NCBI GenBank assembly: GCA_022376515.1
Contig: WTXI01000024.1
Location: forward strand, 1-64,000
Source: Lactifluus volemus
Taxonomy: Eukaryota > Basidiomycota > Agaricomycetes > Russulales > Russulaceae
DNA: 64,000 nt
Reading direction: 5' to 3'
This document shows positions 20,867 to 32,616 of this stretch, one piece after another. Positions within the stretch are counted from its first letter, which is position 1, and the number at the start of each line of letters is the position of its first letter. The notes under the pieces were generated by a model. The model was not told the origin of the DNA. It made no database searches and saw nothing but the letters and a program-made list of their open reading frames with translations. Position numbers and translations under genes: made by a program.

Positions 20867-23800
20867 AAGTGCAAGCCCATCTCGCGTGTGAAACGTTGGT
20901 GCTTCTCTCACACCAATCCCTTCGTGAAGATGTCAGCTAACTGATCACCAGTGGGTATGTAAGATAGCTCGATGTCTCCGGCAGCGACCCTTTCGCGGAG
21001 AAAATGGTGGCGGAGATCGATGTGTTTCGTCCGGTCGTGGAACTCAGGGTTGTGCGCTATCGAAATTGCAGACTGATTATCAACGCGTAGGATGGTCGGC
21101 GAAGAGAACGAAAATCCGAGTTCGCTAAGGAGTCGTCATAACCAGATGGCCTCCTTGGTCGCATAAGCGACTGCGATATACTCGGCCTCCGTGCTAGACA
21201 GGGCTACGGATGATTGCTTCTTCGATCCCCAGCTAACAGCGGCCCCAGCGAGCATAAACACGAAACCAGAGGTCGACTTTCTATCGTTGATATCGCTGGC
21301 CCAGTCGGCGTCAACATAGCCGCGTAAGGTGGTGCCCTCAGGAACACCGTGCCTGAAGACGAGGCGGAGGGCAGAGGAGCCGCGAAGATACTTGAAGACC
21401 CGGTCCAGAGACTGGAAATGTGTGGAGCCAGGGGTGGCGTTATGACGTCTGAGAGCACCGACAGCGTAAGCCAAATCGCGGCGTACTCGAGAGCATCGTA
21501 CCAGAAAGAATCGGGGAGGGAGGCATCATTAAGCATAGTCCGCACCTTATCGAGCAGTGTGCGGTTCATGCGTTCCGCAACACCGTTGTGCTCAGACGTG
21601 TAGGCGGTTGTTACCTCCTGACGGATTCCCTTCTCCTCGAAATAACGGGTTGGTATTGTTCCAGTGTACTCGCCACCTCCGTCTGAACGCAGTACTTTGA
21701 GCTGCTTTCCCGTCTCTCGTTCGGCTCGCGCAACGTAGGTCTTCAGGTGCTGGAGGAGTTCGGACTTGAGTTTCAGTCCGGCAACAGACACCATCCGAGT
21801 TTTGTCGTCAGTAAAGGTCGCAAAATACTCAAAACCTTGACGAGAGCGCGTCGGGAGTTTGCCGCAAATGTCCGAGAATACACGGCCAAGAACGTCGGTG
21901 GCACGCGTGCTGGTCGCCTTTGATATGTCGGTGCGTGTTTGCTTCCCGTTAAGACACGGTTGGCAAATGATGCTTGCGCTCGTAGGACCATCAATGGTAA
22001 TCCCATCTACTATCCCCTTTTCAGCCATCCGAACGATGGTATCGGTGCTGACATGTCCGAGTCGACGGTGCCAGGTGGTGAGGGAGGCTTTAGAGCCAGC
22101 GTCCTCACTGAGGAGGGCAATTTGGTCAGGCGCGGGGGGATTCTCGTCATCACGCGGGAAAGGGGTGACGTTAGCGATCTGGACTCTCTCCGGGACAATG
22201 GTCTTGATGTCCATAATATAGAGGTTCGATGACATGTGACCATGGCAGGTGGTAATGCCTGACTTGTCCCAAAGTAGGCAAGAGCTGTCACTGAAGAGAA
22301 GGCTTGCGCCGTGTTGCGTGAGATAAGACACAGAGAGTAAATTTCCGTGTAAATCAGGGACGAAAAGGACCTCCTGGAGGATTGCCGTTCTCCATTGGTC
22401 GTTGGCGTGCATGTGGACACGAATACGTCCGACACCCGTGGCTAAGATGGAGCGAGCATCTCCAAGTGTAACCTTGATGGGGACGGAGAGGGGAGAGAAA
22501 TGGGTGAACCACGAGCGATTGCAAGACATCGTACGGGACGCCCCTGAATCGAGGATCCAGGATTCAAGAAGGGGGGAAGAGGAGTGCGACGGGCGAGCTT
22601 GATAAAGAAAGATTTCCTCGTCGTGCGATGAAGCCACCACCACTTTTGCGGAGGCGGGCGCAGAGGTCGAAGTGGAAGGGGGGGCGGACGCCGTTGCAGG
22701 TGTCGTAGTCGCTGCCTTCGCTTCCTTTTCCTTCTGCGCCTTGAGTTTTCGGCACTCACTGACGTCATGACCCGTGTAGTTGCAATGGGTGCAACGTTTC
22801 TTTTGTTGGTCTTTGCGCTTGTTCCGATCGCCTTTCCCCTTATCCTTATCGGAATCCTTCTTCTCCGACTTCTTTTTGCCATCCTTGCCCTTTTTGGCGG
22901 CCTTAGCATAGAAGGCGGCCGCTCCATCTCCGGATTCACGAATGCGTGAATCCTCGTCCGTAAGGATGCGTAGCTTGATGTTCTCAGCCGTTTGATCGAG
23001 AGGGCTTAGGTTATTGAGAACAATCTTGAGCATCCTGTGAGATGCAGGGAGGGCGTTGGTGATGGCGTGAGCGATCTGTTGGTCGGTGAAGGGGGATCCG
23101 GCTTCGGCGAGGCGATGAGATGCGTCGATCATGGCGTTGATCTGGGGCTCGAGGGGCTTGGTGTCATTGAGAGGCGTGCTGAAAAGCCTGTTCATAAGTT
23201 GGGAGATTTTATGTCCTCCTCGGCCTTCGAAACGCGCTGAGAGACAGTCGAGACAGTCTTTCGCCGTCTGGGCATGGAAAATGAGGTGTGCGGGCTCTCC
23301 AGTGAGCGATAACGCGATGAGGGAGAAGGCTTGTTGGTCCTTCTCATCCCACGCGGCGGACTCGGCAGGGTAAAGGAAAGCGTTAGGGCGTGGGTCATTA
23401 AGCACAGTAAGGAGTTTGTAGCTCCTGAGGATGACGCGCATATGAAAACGCCACACTGAGAAGTTGCTGCCGTCTTGCTCGAGCGGAGGGATGTCGTACC
23501 GTTGCGAGATGACCGTTGGGGCGGCTATCGCAGGTGGTGGACGAGCTGGTAGGATCGGAGCCTGCTGAGGTGCCGGCGGAATCGCGGCCTGCTGACGTGC
23601 GAACGGCATTCCTGCAAATGGATGCATTGGTGGAAGTCGTGGGATTGGTTCCGGGTAATGCAGCGGACGGATCACGTCAGGAGGGGATTGCGAACGAGCT
23701 GGTGTGTTCGCAGCCGAAGTCAGAGGGGATCGTGCATGAGTGGAGTCAGCAGCGGAGCCATGAAAGGAACCATGGACGGAGCCAGCAGGGCCGGCGACAG

Positions 23801-23876
23801 CGTTGTCGTCATCTGCGTTTTGGTCGACGTCCGGGGGTTGTTGTGCCGCGGCATGTTGTGCAGCGGCTTGGCTCAT
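20867..23876 (-). pseudogene. Copia Gag-Pol remnant (gag, protease, integrase, RNase H)
   Basis: The first ORF (23876 to 21204) gives Gag with the zinc knuckle CTHCNYTGHDVSEC, protease ESWILDSGASRTMS, the GAG-pre-integrase region TTWHRRLGHVSTDTIVRMAE and an integrase core (FSDICGKLP, LRSDGGGEYTG, AYTSEHNGVAERMNRTL). At about 21485, just after WYDALEYAA, the sequence jumps to the RNase H region in another frame (DLAYAVGALRRHNATPG, then YVDADWASD and STEAEYIA). The whole reverse-transcriptase domain is absent. The RNase H frame has a TGA at 21136-21138 where a CGA codon is expected (WL*RLLSELGF). The element cannot move by itself. Confidence 0.9.
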
Positions 23877-23938
23877 GCTTCGAGTGATGGGCGACAGTGT
23901 GGTTGAGAAGCTCAGGTAGAGACTCGGGGCTCAGAATC

Positions 23939-24329
23939 TGTTGTAAAGTAAACTCAGCGGGTTGAAAGAAAACGCTATATTCTTCATCTCTAACCTGTTG
24001 TAAAGTAAACTATGTTCTAAGGTTAGATAAAGATGCTACAATGAAGATAATAAGGCATAATGTAATGCTCACCTCAGCGGGTTGAAAGAAAACGCTGAGG
24101 GAAAAGTGAGGAGGGCGCGCGAGGCCTGTTTATGTACGACTAGTCCGGAGAGTAACATGTGAAAATGCTCGTGGAGTAGAAGATACTCGAAAAACATGAA
24201 AATAGGCAGAGAGGGCCCAAGTAGAGTAGCAAGAGCACAAAAAAGTATAAACTACGAAGTTACGATGATCAACGGAAGTGGTCCGTGCGCAGCCACTTTA
24301 GGGCTGGTCAAGAAGATGAAATCACAACA
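23939..24329 (-). repeat. Copia 5' LTR
   Basis: 391 bp, 98.5% identical to the left LTR. It lies upstream of Gag (ATG at 23876 on the minus strand). Confidence 0.95.
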
Positions 24330-24740
24330 GCTTCGCCAGTGGGAGCCCAGAGCAGTTGAATTTGTTTAAGCACTCAACAGGGTAGTCAAGCATGGAGTTG
24401 TTGTCTTCACCACTTTGCTCTGTAGTTGGGATATAGTTAGTGTTGCCGTGGCTCGGCTTGAAGCCACTGAGCCGATGGAGCCGAGCCGAAATTAGCTTAG
24501 CCAAGCTGGGTGTTGGCTCGTGCCAATATCGGCTAAGCTCAGACTCCACATGGCTCGCTCGAGCTCTGAGCCGCTCGAGCTTCGGCTCGCCCACTGTGAC
24601 AGCCATTATTCTATGTTGGTCCACCCTGCAGTCCCCCATAAGCTATCTGGCATCCCGAGTGAAAAATTATCTTCAGGTATGTCAATGTGTCATTGGCATT
24701 GTCTTTAATAGTCCGCTAGCAGTGTTTTCTGGGATAGGCA

Positions 24741-25233
24741 ATGCCTCTACCATTCCTCGAACCACAACAGCGGCAGCAGGAGCAGAAGTTCCCAAATTCG
24801 TCACTACCCTTCGTGAGACGATCCCGGATACCGTGCGACAAGCGCAGGGATGGATCTTGCACAGCAAGTAGCACAGGCTCGCATGCAGGATGCCGCCACG
24901 CGTGGAGAAGAGCTGTTGTGCGGCACGAGTATATTCCTGTGCGATGCCGTGCGCGTCGTTCCTCCCAAGCAGGCAAATACCTTCTCCTCGACACCCACCT
25001 CCGCAGCAACACCACCCGCGCACGAGGGTACCGCTACGCCACGCGCAGAGGCGTCCACATCCGTCGTCCCTGCCACTGCTCCCCCTGCAATGCGTCGCGA
25101 TGCTTTGCTGCACTCGTTGCATGCCAATCCAGCCATCTGGCATGTTGATCTTGCGGGTGAGGAGCGCTTGGCGAACCTCTTTCTTTCCTGGGAGAAAGCC
25201 GGGGTGGATGCAGCGCTCGATGAGACAGCGTGA
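24741..25233 (+). pseudogene. Captured fragment of a BSD-domain (BSDC1/DOS2-like) protein
   Basis: Two overlapping frames carry pieces of one protein: EVPKFVTTLRETIPDTVRQA up to about 24.86 kb, then MDLAQQVAQARMQDAATRGE with LCDAVRVVPP, a Pro/Thr-rich linker and RRDALLHSLHANPAIWHVDL followed by RLANLFLSWEKAGVDAAL. The order resembles the part of BSDC1/DOS2-like proteins just ahead of the BSD domain; the BSD core itself is missing and the frame breaks near 24.87 and 25.23 kb. The family assignment is from motif memory only. The fragment has no start or end of its own and lies inside the hAT ends. Confidence 0.45.
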
Positions 25234-25479
25234 GGCGTGGACATGACCAGGATCGTCGCCTTTCCGACAAGGAGCTTAAACTCCTCAAATCAATCAAATG
25301 CCGTCGAGTTCTCCAAGATCAAGCAAGCCACCGGTGGTTGACTGCACTTGGCCATGTCTGGTGGCGCGGCACGGTCCCGTGAGATGCAGGAGTTTTTAAA
25401 CCTCGCTCTGGTCATGCTTGTTCAGGGTCCGTCTTTTCTTCTTTTCTTCTTTTTTTGGTACTGATGACAGATTGTAAAC

Positions 25480-26247
25480 AAAGGTTATGGTATGACCGAG
25501 ACGTGCGGCATGTGCTGCATTCTGCCACCCAGCATTTTGCAATATAATACCGTGGGCCTTCCCTGCCCGTCCATAGAAACCAAGTTCCTCGACGTGCCCG
25601 AAGCTGGATATTTCTCAACCAATAGCCCGCCACAGGGTGAGATCCTCCGCGGCCCATCCGTTACTATAAGCGAGATGACCTCAACAATGATGAGACCATC
25701 TTTACCCAAGCCGGCTGGTTGCGCACGGGCGATGTTGGCCAGTGGAATAAGGACGGCATGATGGCCATGATTGATCGGTACGTCCAACTCGCCCGTGTCA
25801 AAGAGATGTTGCAGTTTTCACTCACACACGTAGCATCAAGAACCTCATCAAGCTTCAAGGAGGCGAGTACATTGCGCTCGAGCACCTCAAGTCGACCTAT
25901 AAATCATGTAACTTGGTGTCGAACCTTTGTGTGCACGCCACACCGGAAGCGATGCAGCCGATCGCGATCATTGTGCCGCACGAGGTGAACCTGCACACGG
26001 CGCTCTCAGACGATCAGGATGTCGCCACTGCCTCACTGGCCGATTTGTGTACGAAGACAAAGGTGAGGGCGTTGATCCTCAAGGAGTGCAATGCGGCGGG
26101 AAAGAAGAGTGGGTTCAAGAATATAGAGATGCTTCAGGCCGTCGTGCTTACCCCTGACGAGTGGACACCAGAAAGTGGATTGGTCACTGCGGCGCAGAAG
26201 ATTTAGTGGAGGAAGATTGCGCAGACGTTTGACACGGAGATCAAGGT
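25480..26247 (+). pseudogene. Captured fragment of a long-chain acyl-CoA synthetase
   Basis: Reads GMTETCGMCCILPP, TVGLPCPSIETKFLDVPEAG, YFSTNSPPQGEI, RGPSV, then DDLNNDETIFTQAGWLRTGD and VGQWNKDG, then IKNLIKLQGGEYIALEHLKS and SNLCVHATPEAMQPIAIIVP. These are the adenylate-forming motifs and C-terminal hinge of FAA1/FAA4-type enzymes, which activate fatty acids with ATP and CoA. The N-terminal half is absent. A few codons are lost after RGPSVT and the frame shifts several times. A spliceable GT-AG intron (about 25780-25832) is still present between IDR and IKNL, so the piece was copied from genomic DNA, not from mRNA. Confidence 0.8.
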
Positions 26248-27193
26248 GAGATTTTAATTTTTTCTTGGAGGAGCAGCAGCAGCAGAACATTATTGGGACT
26301 CCAAGTCTGGACATGAGAGGGAATGTGGCATGCGAGAATGATGAGAATAAGGCAAAAATTGATGCCTCAGACAAGGTTGTATTTGAAGTACTTAAGTAGT
26401 CCGTTCATAGCTAAGTAATGCTACTAATTACAATATGAATGAGTGACCAAATGGGTGAAACGAACGGTGTAAAGGGTATCACATTGAGGACAAGACTGTT
26501 GCAGCCCAGAGTTGCCGCGCTCGATCTGTGAGGCAATGTTTTGTTAGTATCTAGACATGCTCCATCTCGAAAGCAAGCTCTCGAATGTGTTGGAGTATGA
26601 TGCCGATCGGAGAGGAGTTGGAGGAGGCCAAGGAAGGATGAGGTGTAGCCGTGGAAGGACAGAGGAGCCCGATGAAGGCTGTGCTGTCATCAACGGCAGC
26701 CCTATTTTTCGCGTGCCCTTCTCAGGTGGACGATCTTCTGTCGGCAGCAGCCTGGGTCTTCTCACAATCGACATCGTTGAGCATTTCAAAGTAGACCGGG
26801 AATCTGGGAATGACTCACTCAAGGACCCATTCCTTCCAATGCACAGCCGGTCGGCCCATCTGTGAGACTGTGATCCGTCTCATCGCTTCGCCTCGAGTCT
26901 CGAGAGCACTTCTGGGCCCGAGTTGAGTCTGTCCTCCCCACATCTGGGTTGCCAAGGGGGGACGGGGTGGGGGTGGAGGCAGGGGCCTTGAGGCAGGACG
27001 AGTTGACCGATGGCAGTGAGTTCACACAGTTTTGTTCAATCACAAAAATTATTAGCCTAGGCTAAGCGGCTCTGGAGCTGAGCCGAGCCAGAGTCGACTG
27101 TGAGCCAATCAATGGCTCGGCTCATGAGCCTGATTAGTGGAGAGCCGCATCAAGCTGAGCCGAGCCAGCCGGAGCCGAGCCGCGGCAACACTA
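26248..27193. other. Right part of the hAT element, no gene seen
   Basis: Short ORFs only. From about 27060 to the end the sequence consists of gctgagccgagcc-type subterminal repeats in both orientations, as near the left end. Confidence 0.5.
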
Positions 27194-28798
27194 GATATAG
27201 TCCGCACTGTGAAAAACCTGAGCCTGGCCAGGAAACCTTTGAAGTACTGCCTCATTCAGACGGTCCACTTCCTCATTTGTGGTAGAGAGGATGGTGCGCT
27301 CAGAGAAGTAGTTGCGAGGCTGAGAGATATTTGAAGTGCGAATGTTAGGATAGATGGTGTCAATAAGGGAATCCGTGGTATTCTCCTGACACTTGAAGTG
27401 CTCTGGCAAAGGTAGACTGCCCCCCTCATCCGTGTGCTTGCCCTGACCAACCTCTAGCTGCCATTTAGCAAAGGCTTGCTCCACATCAATGTTGGTGTTG
27501 AGACGCATGTTCTGATGAAGACGCAAAACAGTCATAGACCTCCACACAACAGATTTCTGGATGCAGGCCCCAACAACTTGTGCACGCGATCCTTTAACAA
27601 TGACAGGGAGGATCTGCTGAAAGTCGCCACCAAAAACAAAGGTAAGGCCCCCAAAAGGCTTGTCAGAGTCGCAGATGTCTTTGAATGAGCGGTCTACTGT
27701 CTCAAAAATATGACGATGCTGCATTGGCGCCTCATCCCAGATCACCAAGTCAGTGAGTCGGATTAACTCTGCCAAATGGGAGTTTTTAGGGATATCACAG
27801 AAAGTGGACTCATGGCAAGGGATGGGGATCTTGAAGCAAGAGTGTGCTGTGCGCCCACCTTGAAGAAGAAGGGCAGCAATCCCAGAGGATGCAACACAGA
27901 GCACAATCTTCCCTTGGGAGCGCAAGTGGTAGCAGAGGGTGTTGTAAAGGTAAGTCTTGCCAGTGCCTCCAGGCCCATGAAGAAAGAAGATCTCCCCTGT
28001 TTTGGTAGTAACAGCTGAAGAGATCTTCTCAAAGGCAGTGTGCTGATCAGGATTGAGGTTGGCAATATGTTCAGCTGCCCGCTGAGCCTGGTCATCAAGG
28101 TTGTATAGGCGTTGCTCTGCAATAAGGCGGTTGCCAAATATAACTCCCCAGTCACCAACAATCTGTGGCATTCCAGGCCAACAATGGACAGGATCTTTGC
28201 GAGCGCGAGTGAGAAGCTGATGGATAAGGTAAACACCATAGTCTTGCACCTGTGCTTCAGATGGATCTGAAAAAAGTACAGCATTGATACGCTGTAGCTC
28301 GCGTTTAAGGTCGTCACAGATGTATGGCCAAAAGGTGTCCCACAGTGCCGCTGGATCAGCAGGAGAGCAGTCACAGAGAATTGTGACAAAAAGGCGACGA
28401 AGCTGTTTGCCTGTTTGCATGTGCCTTGCCTCTTCCAAGCATTGACGCCACTCTTGATCATCCTCTAAGAGGCCACGTGCAATACAGGCTTCTCTAAAAG
28501 ATGGGTAGACGGTGCCCTCAAATGTGTAGAGGTCACTCCAGTCAGTGGCACCCTTGACAGTGGTAAGAAGAAGACGCAAGTAAAAGCGCTCTCCAGAAGT
28601 GGGATGGGCATGATACATTCTCCCTATAGCAAAGTCCTGTGGCCGCTTTCTGACAGTCCATGTGCCCTCGCCTTTGTTCCAGACCATTTTAGAGGGAAAA
28701 TCCTGATAAAGTAAATTATGGATATCAGGGTCATCCAGCTCTTTGTTGGCCGTGAACCATGCTGTGAGGGTGGTGGGCTTCCTTTGTCGTGTTGTAAC

Positions 28799-29733
28799 TG
28801 TCACGGTTCGCAGGGACCGTGGCTCGAAGTGAGCGTCGTTCTGGTTGGCTATTTGCTGTGGCGAGTCGGACAAGACTAGCAACACCAAATAGTCGATTCT
28901 AGCACACACAGGCAAGGTCCCAGAGGGAGTAGACTTGACTGTGCGAACTCTGGGAGTCTGTATCGCGCGAGATGGACTAGCGGGCCGGCGCACGCGATGG
29001 TCGGAGTTACCGTTCCTAAAAAGGATAGACGGTGGCAGATGGATGAAGGACGGTGTGTAGGTTCAACCGCAACACGGGCGCGAGTGTATTTGGAATGCAA
29101 GAGATGCTCGCCTTCCAAGGACACTCGTGAGAGGTTGAACTAAGGTTCGAGGGCGGACGCGGGGTGAGAAGTGGGGACTACTTCTCACAGCGCGTTCGTA
29201 TTAGGGTTCAGGCGTCTGGGGACTTGTTACACGGAAATGGAACAAGTTCACAGATGTCTGATCGTGGCGCGAAGTACCTAGATCAAGGTACGAAGAGGGG
29301 ATTCACAAGAAGAGAGGAGAAGATGCGATGCGAGTGTGAGCAGGGAACAATGAACTGCGATTCTAGACGAAGCTGAAGCTGGGGCTTTAGCTCGTCTACA
29401 GGGCCCTATTTATGCATACAGAGGGCCGGCCAACTATCCTACAAAGGTCACAGTACAGTAGCGAAGTCAAGACTATTGACTAAGGACCTGAGTCAGTTCT
29501 GATGACTCAAGAACTGACTCAGTGCGTCTGACTCAAGATCTGAGTCAAGAACGCTGACTCAAGATTTGAGTCATGATCCCTGAGTCAAATACATGTCCAA
29601 AATGGCGATGCACAGCCCCTAGAAGCGGAACAGAGGGGGCTGGCCAAGGAAAGGGGTCCTAGGTCACAACACAAGTCGAAAATCAGACGGAAAAGAGTAA
29701 GAAGTGGGCCGGGCGGCCCGCATAACCATAACA
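28799..29733 (-). repeat. Solo LTR inside the Helitron RepHel ORF
   Basis: A 935-bp block starting tgtcacgg and ending ataaca, flanked by gtaac at 28794-28798 and 29734-29738. Removing it and one gtaac copy joins FVQNAVT to TRQRKPTTLTAWF in frame. No internal genes, so it is what remains after recombination between two LTRs. On the minus strand a TATA-like cataaatagg (about 29404-29413) follows a cluster of TGASTCA motifs, so the LTR probably faces left. It is not closely similar to either complete LTR family here. Confidence 0.85.
29489..29587 (-). promoter_or_regulatory. Eight regularly spaced TGASTCA (bZIP-type) sites
   Basis: TGAGTCA or TGACTCA starts at 29489, 29503, 29515, 29529, 29541, 29555, 29567 and 29581, with spacing alternating exactly 14 and 12 bp (a 26-bp period). 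TGASTCA is the consensus of Gcn4/AP-1 type bZIP factors. The cluster sits 75-175 bp upstream of the TATA-like element of the solo LTR on the minus strand, where U3 enhancers lie. Binding is inferred. Confidence 0.6.
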
Positions 29734-32616
29734 GTAACAGCATTCTGTACAAAGGCCTCTCGCTGAGGATCCCAGACAAATGACTCCTGGTCACGAAGGT
29801 GAACCTGAAGGCGAACCACATTGGGAACCCGCTCCTGCATTTCAAAGAAGTAAAGGCGCCAAACGGCTTCACAGCTGCTGACATAGCGCGCATCAAGGTA
29901 GAGCTTGATCTCATCATTACAGGTACCAAACTCCATCGTGGTACGGTCGTGGCCCTTGTACACATACTTGTAGATGTACTTGATGGCCTTGATGGAGGCA
30001 ATGGACTCAACATTGATGTGACAGCGATAGCGCCAGATGAGATACTTGCTGTGACAGACAACCCATTGGTTATTAACCTCCTTGCCCCTAACAACATATG
30101 ACCTGTTGGTATTTGAGCGCCTAGTGCGAGCATATGAGTCCTCAGTGACTGTGGTTTCCTCTCTAAAGGGTTTGGGAAAGCCCTTAGAACACTTGCCATT
30201 GACCATGCAGGGAGCATTTGGGTTCTGATTTCCACATGGCCCATGAACCATAAACTTCTGAATAAGTTCAAGTAGCTCAGGGTTGTCATCAGGAAACTCT
30301 GAAGACATGAGGCTGTCGATGTGCTCTGGAGTGCGCAACTTGGCATGAGGCTTTAAAAAGACGACAATGTGGGCATGAGGAAGGCCACGCTTCTGAAACT
30401 CGATGGTGTAGAGATAGGCAGCGATGTCACCTAAAACCCCTTTGCTGATGTCCCGTATGAGGGAGCGAAGCTTGGCATGAAAGACACGGACCACCAAGTC
30501 AGGGCGATCAGAGGCGGTCTGGTCATAAAGAAGGGCAGATTGAATCTCAGGCCATGTGGGATTGGCAGTCATAGTGATGAAAAGGTTGCCACCACCAAAG
30601 TAGCGATTGATAGCCAATGCATCTTGACAGTGCTGCTGCATGTTGCGAGTGCTACCAACAAAGCTGGATGGTAAAATAAAACGCTTGCCCAGCTCATTTG
30701 AGTTGACATCTGTATTTGCAGCAATGGCATCAACCAAACCACTGTAGACCTCAACGCGCAAGTTGCCTTGATGATGTCTGAGGTAGTTGAGACGGTTTTG
30801 CTCAGCAACAGCCCATGCTTCACATGTAAACTCTTGAAAGAGCTTGCCAGAAAGAAAGAGGTGATTTGACTCCACCTCTATAGGGCGAATGTGAAGGCGG
30901 TAGCGCAAGTACTCAGCAGGACTTATGTGCCTTTCCCGTGCGGGTTCCGCATCTTCATTGTTCTCTCTGGGTGCCACATCTTCAGGATGTCTATAAGGCA
31001 GGCCTTGATGCCACCCAAGCTGGCCAGTGGGAAAAAGAAGGACGTAGCGTAAAGAGGGGTAAAGAGGGTTTGTGTCATAAATGCGTAATGGAGGCCCATC
31101 CCTACAATAGAGCACAATGTCTTGAGAGTCAGCAGGCTGATCCTCAGAACCTATCAAGAGAACAGCAATCTCATCGACAGAAACATGAGGGGTCTGATAG
31201 CGGCGCCGGTCAGAAGCAGGGTCAAAATGAAGGGCAATTCTACATTGCTGCTCAGGTGGCAAATTTCTGGTTAATTCATATGCCTGCTTGTAGAGCTCAA
31301 CCCCATAATGTGAGTGATAGAGCATGTCTTGAAGTGTGGCTAAAGTAGCTCGATCCAACTCATGATTTGACCTATGGGCGATGCGGTGATTGAGAGCTAT
31401 AGCTGGGTCATATATATAAAGTTGTGCATAGGTAGGGGCAGTGCGTTCACCCTCTTCTGGAGGTAAAAGAGATCCAGCTCTGTGAATAAGTTCTCCATGA
31501 AGCCGAAATGTGTATGGCCCTCCACCACCCTGATTGATAGATGGATCTAACTTTCTACCAACAGAAGTCATGGCCAGTGCACTATTGTAAGTGCGAATGT
31601 GACGGCAAAAGGACTTTGCATCATGATCTTGGCTGGTAAGGAGTCGATATAAATCATGAGGAGGGGGTTGAAGATCAGGGATGGAGACTTTGCCCTTATA
31701 ACAGCACATGCCAAACTTGGGATTGGCTGCAGAAGAGTGCGCGAGAGCTTCAGCCTTCCAATGTAAAGCCTTACAAAAGGGACATTGAATTGACAGAGAA
31801 CCAAGGTCACAAACTTGCCATGTAGGATCAAATGGATGGTGTGCAAGAGGAAGAGGGTGCAGAGCGGGTATTGGTGGTGGTGGAGGAGGTGGAGGCATAA
31901 CCTAAATAATATATATATTCAGTATAAGCATATAAAACTGAATGATTATCAAACTTACAGGAAACGCATCATAAGAAGGAGCAAGGGCAGGGCCAAGAAC
32001 AGGTGCAGGGGCAAGGATAGGGGCAGGGACAGGGGCAAGAACGGGGGCAAGAGCAGGGACAGGGGCAAGAGCAGGGACAGAGACAGAGGCAAGAACAGGA
32101 GCAGGGGCAAGGGCAGGAAAAGGAGCAGGGGCAGGAACCTTAAAAAACATTTTATTGACTTTAATATCAAAATATAAATATATAAAACTTACAGGAGCAC
32201 GGGCAGAGTGTCGTGTGCGCCTGGGGGGAATAGCAGGAATAGCAGAAACAGCCGCCACTTGAGCAGCTAAATCAGCGGGCAAATGATGGAAAGTGCGGCC
32301 CTCAAAGGTAATAGGGCGAGGAGGTATGGAGGGGACTCTACGTTGTTCAGGAGAACCTATAATACGCTGGTTTCGCTCTTCAAGACGTGCAGCTTGTTGA
32401 GAAAGCTGAGGAGAGGTAAGAGGTGTTGATGGAAGAGCAGAAGGTGGGGTAGAGGGTGGTATAGCAGCATATTCAGGTTCCGCACTGACAGGAGAAGGGG
32501 TAGAGGGAGGATTTGGAGGCATGCTTGCTCCTGCTAAAAGGAAAAAAGAGGGGGAAAGGGAGGGGAGGGGGGAAGAGCCAGGAAACCTAAGAAAACGGCC
32601 AGAAGTCCAAGGAAAG

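Larger units (their letters stand above)
20459..24329 (-). mobile_element. Ty1/Copia retrotransposon, RT deleted
   Basis: Two 391-bp LTRs (20459-20849 and 23939-24329) start tgttg and end caaca and are flanked by gcttc at 20454-20458 and 24330-24334. Coding is on the minus strand, so the right LTR is the 5' LTR. A purine-rich tract on the minus strand (complement of 20850-20866) abuts the 3' LTR. The interior is only 3089 bp because the reverse transcriptase is missing. Confidence 0.95.
24438..27193. mobile_element. Non-autonomous hAT element with captured gene fragments
   Basis: The ends are inverted copies: tagtgttgccgtggctcggc on the left and gccgagccgcggcaacacta on the right (one mismatch). 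The flanks carry the 8-bp duplication gatatagt (24430-24437 and 27194-27201), the size diagnostic of hAT transposition. Both ends are crowded with short gagccgagcc-type subterminal repeats (24446-24600 and 27060-27185). No transposase is present. The interior carries fragments of at least two host-type genes, as in Pack-type elements. Confidence 0.9.
20011..32522 (-). pseudogene. Helitron Rep-helicase (RepHel), split by three insertions
   Basis: Exons begin 32522-32193, 32138-31959 and 31901 leftward, with introns of 54 and 57 nt in the Pro/Ala-rich leader. The Rep domain has GLPHAHIVVFLKP (HUH nuclease histidines) and AIKYIYKYVYKGHDR (paired tyrosines). After the solo LTR the frame resumes with PTTLTAWF and the Pif1-like helicase: LHGPGGTGKTYL (Walker A), SSGIAALLL, VIWDEAPM and GGDFQQILPV. 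After the hAT insertion a short piece resumes (24335-24429, YPVECLNKFNCSGLPLAKL), and after Copia the last part (20458-20011) has PGCPIMVLRNLD, QLCFAMTINKSQGQS and YVAVSRVTS. All four pieces are in one frame when the insertions and one TSD copy are ignored, so the gene was intact before. It cannot now be expressed as one protein. Confidence 0.9.

Noticed and set aside
28993..29733. A separate helicase gene starting at 28993, apart from the Rep gene
   Set aside because: The first 65 codons from 28993 lie in the solo LTR; the true upstream sequence is the Rep ORF on the other side of the LTR, in frame.
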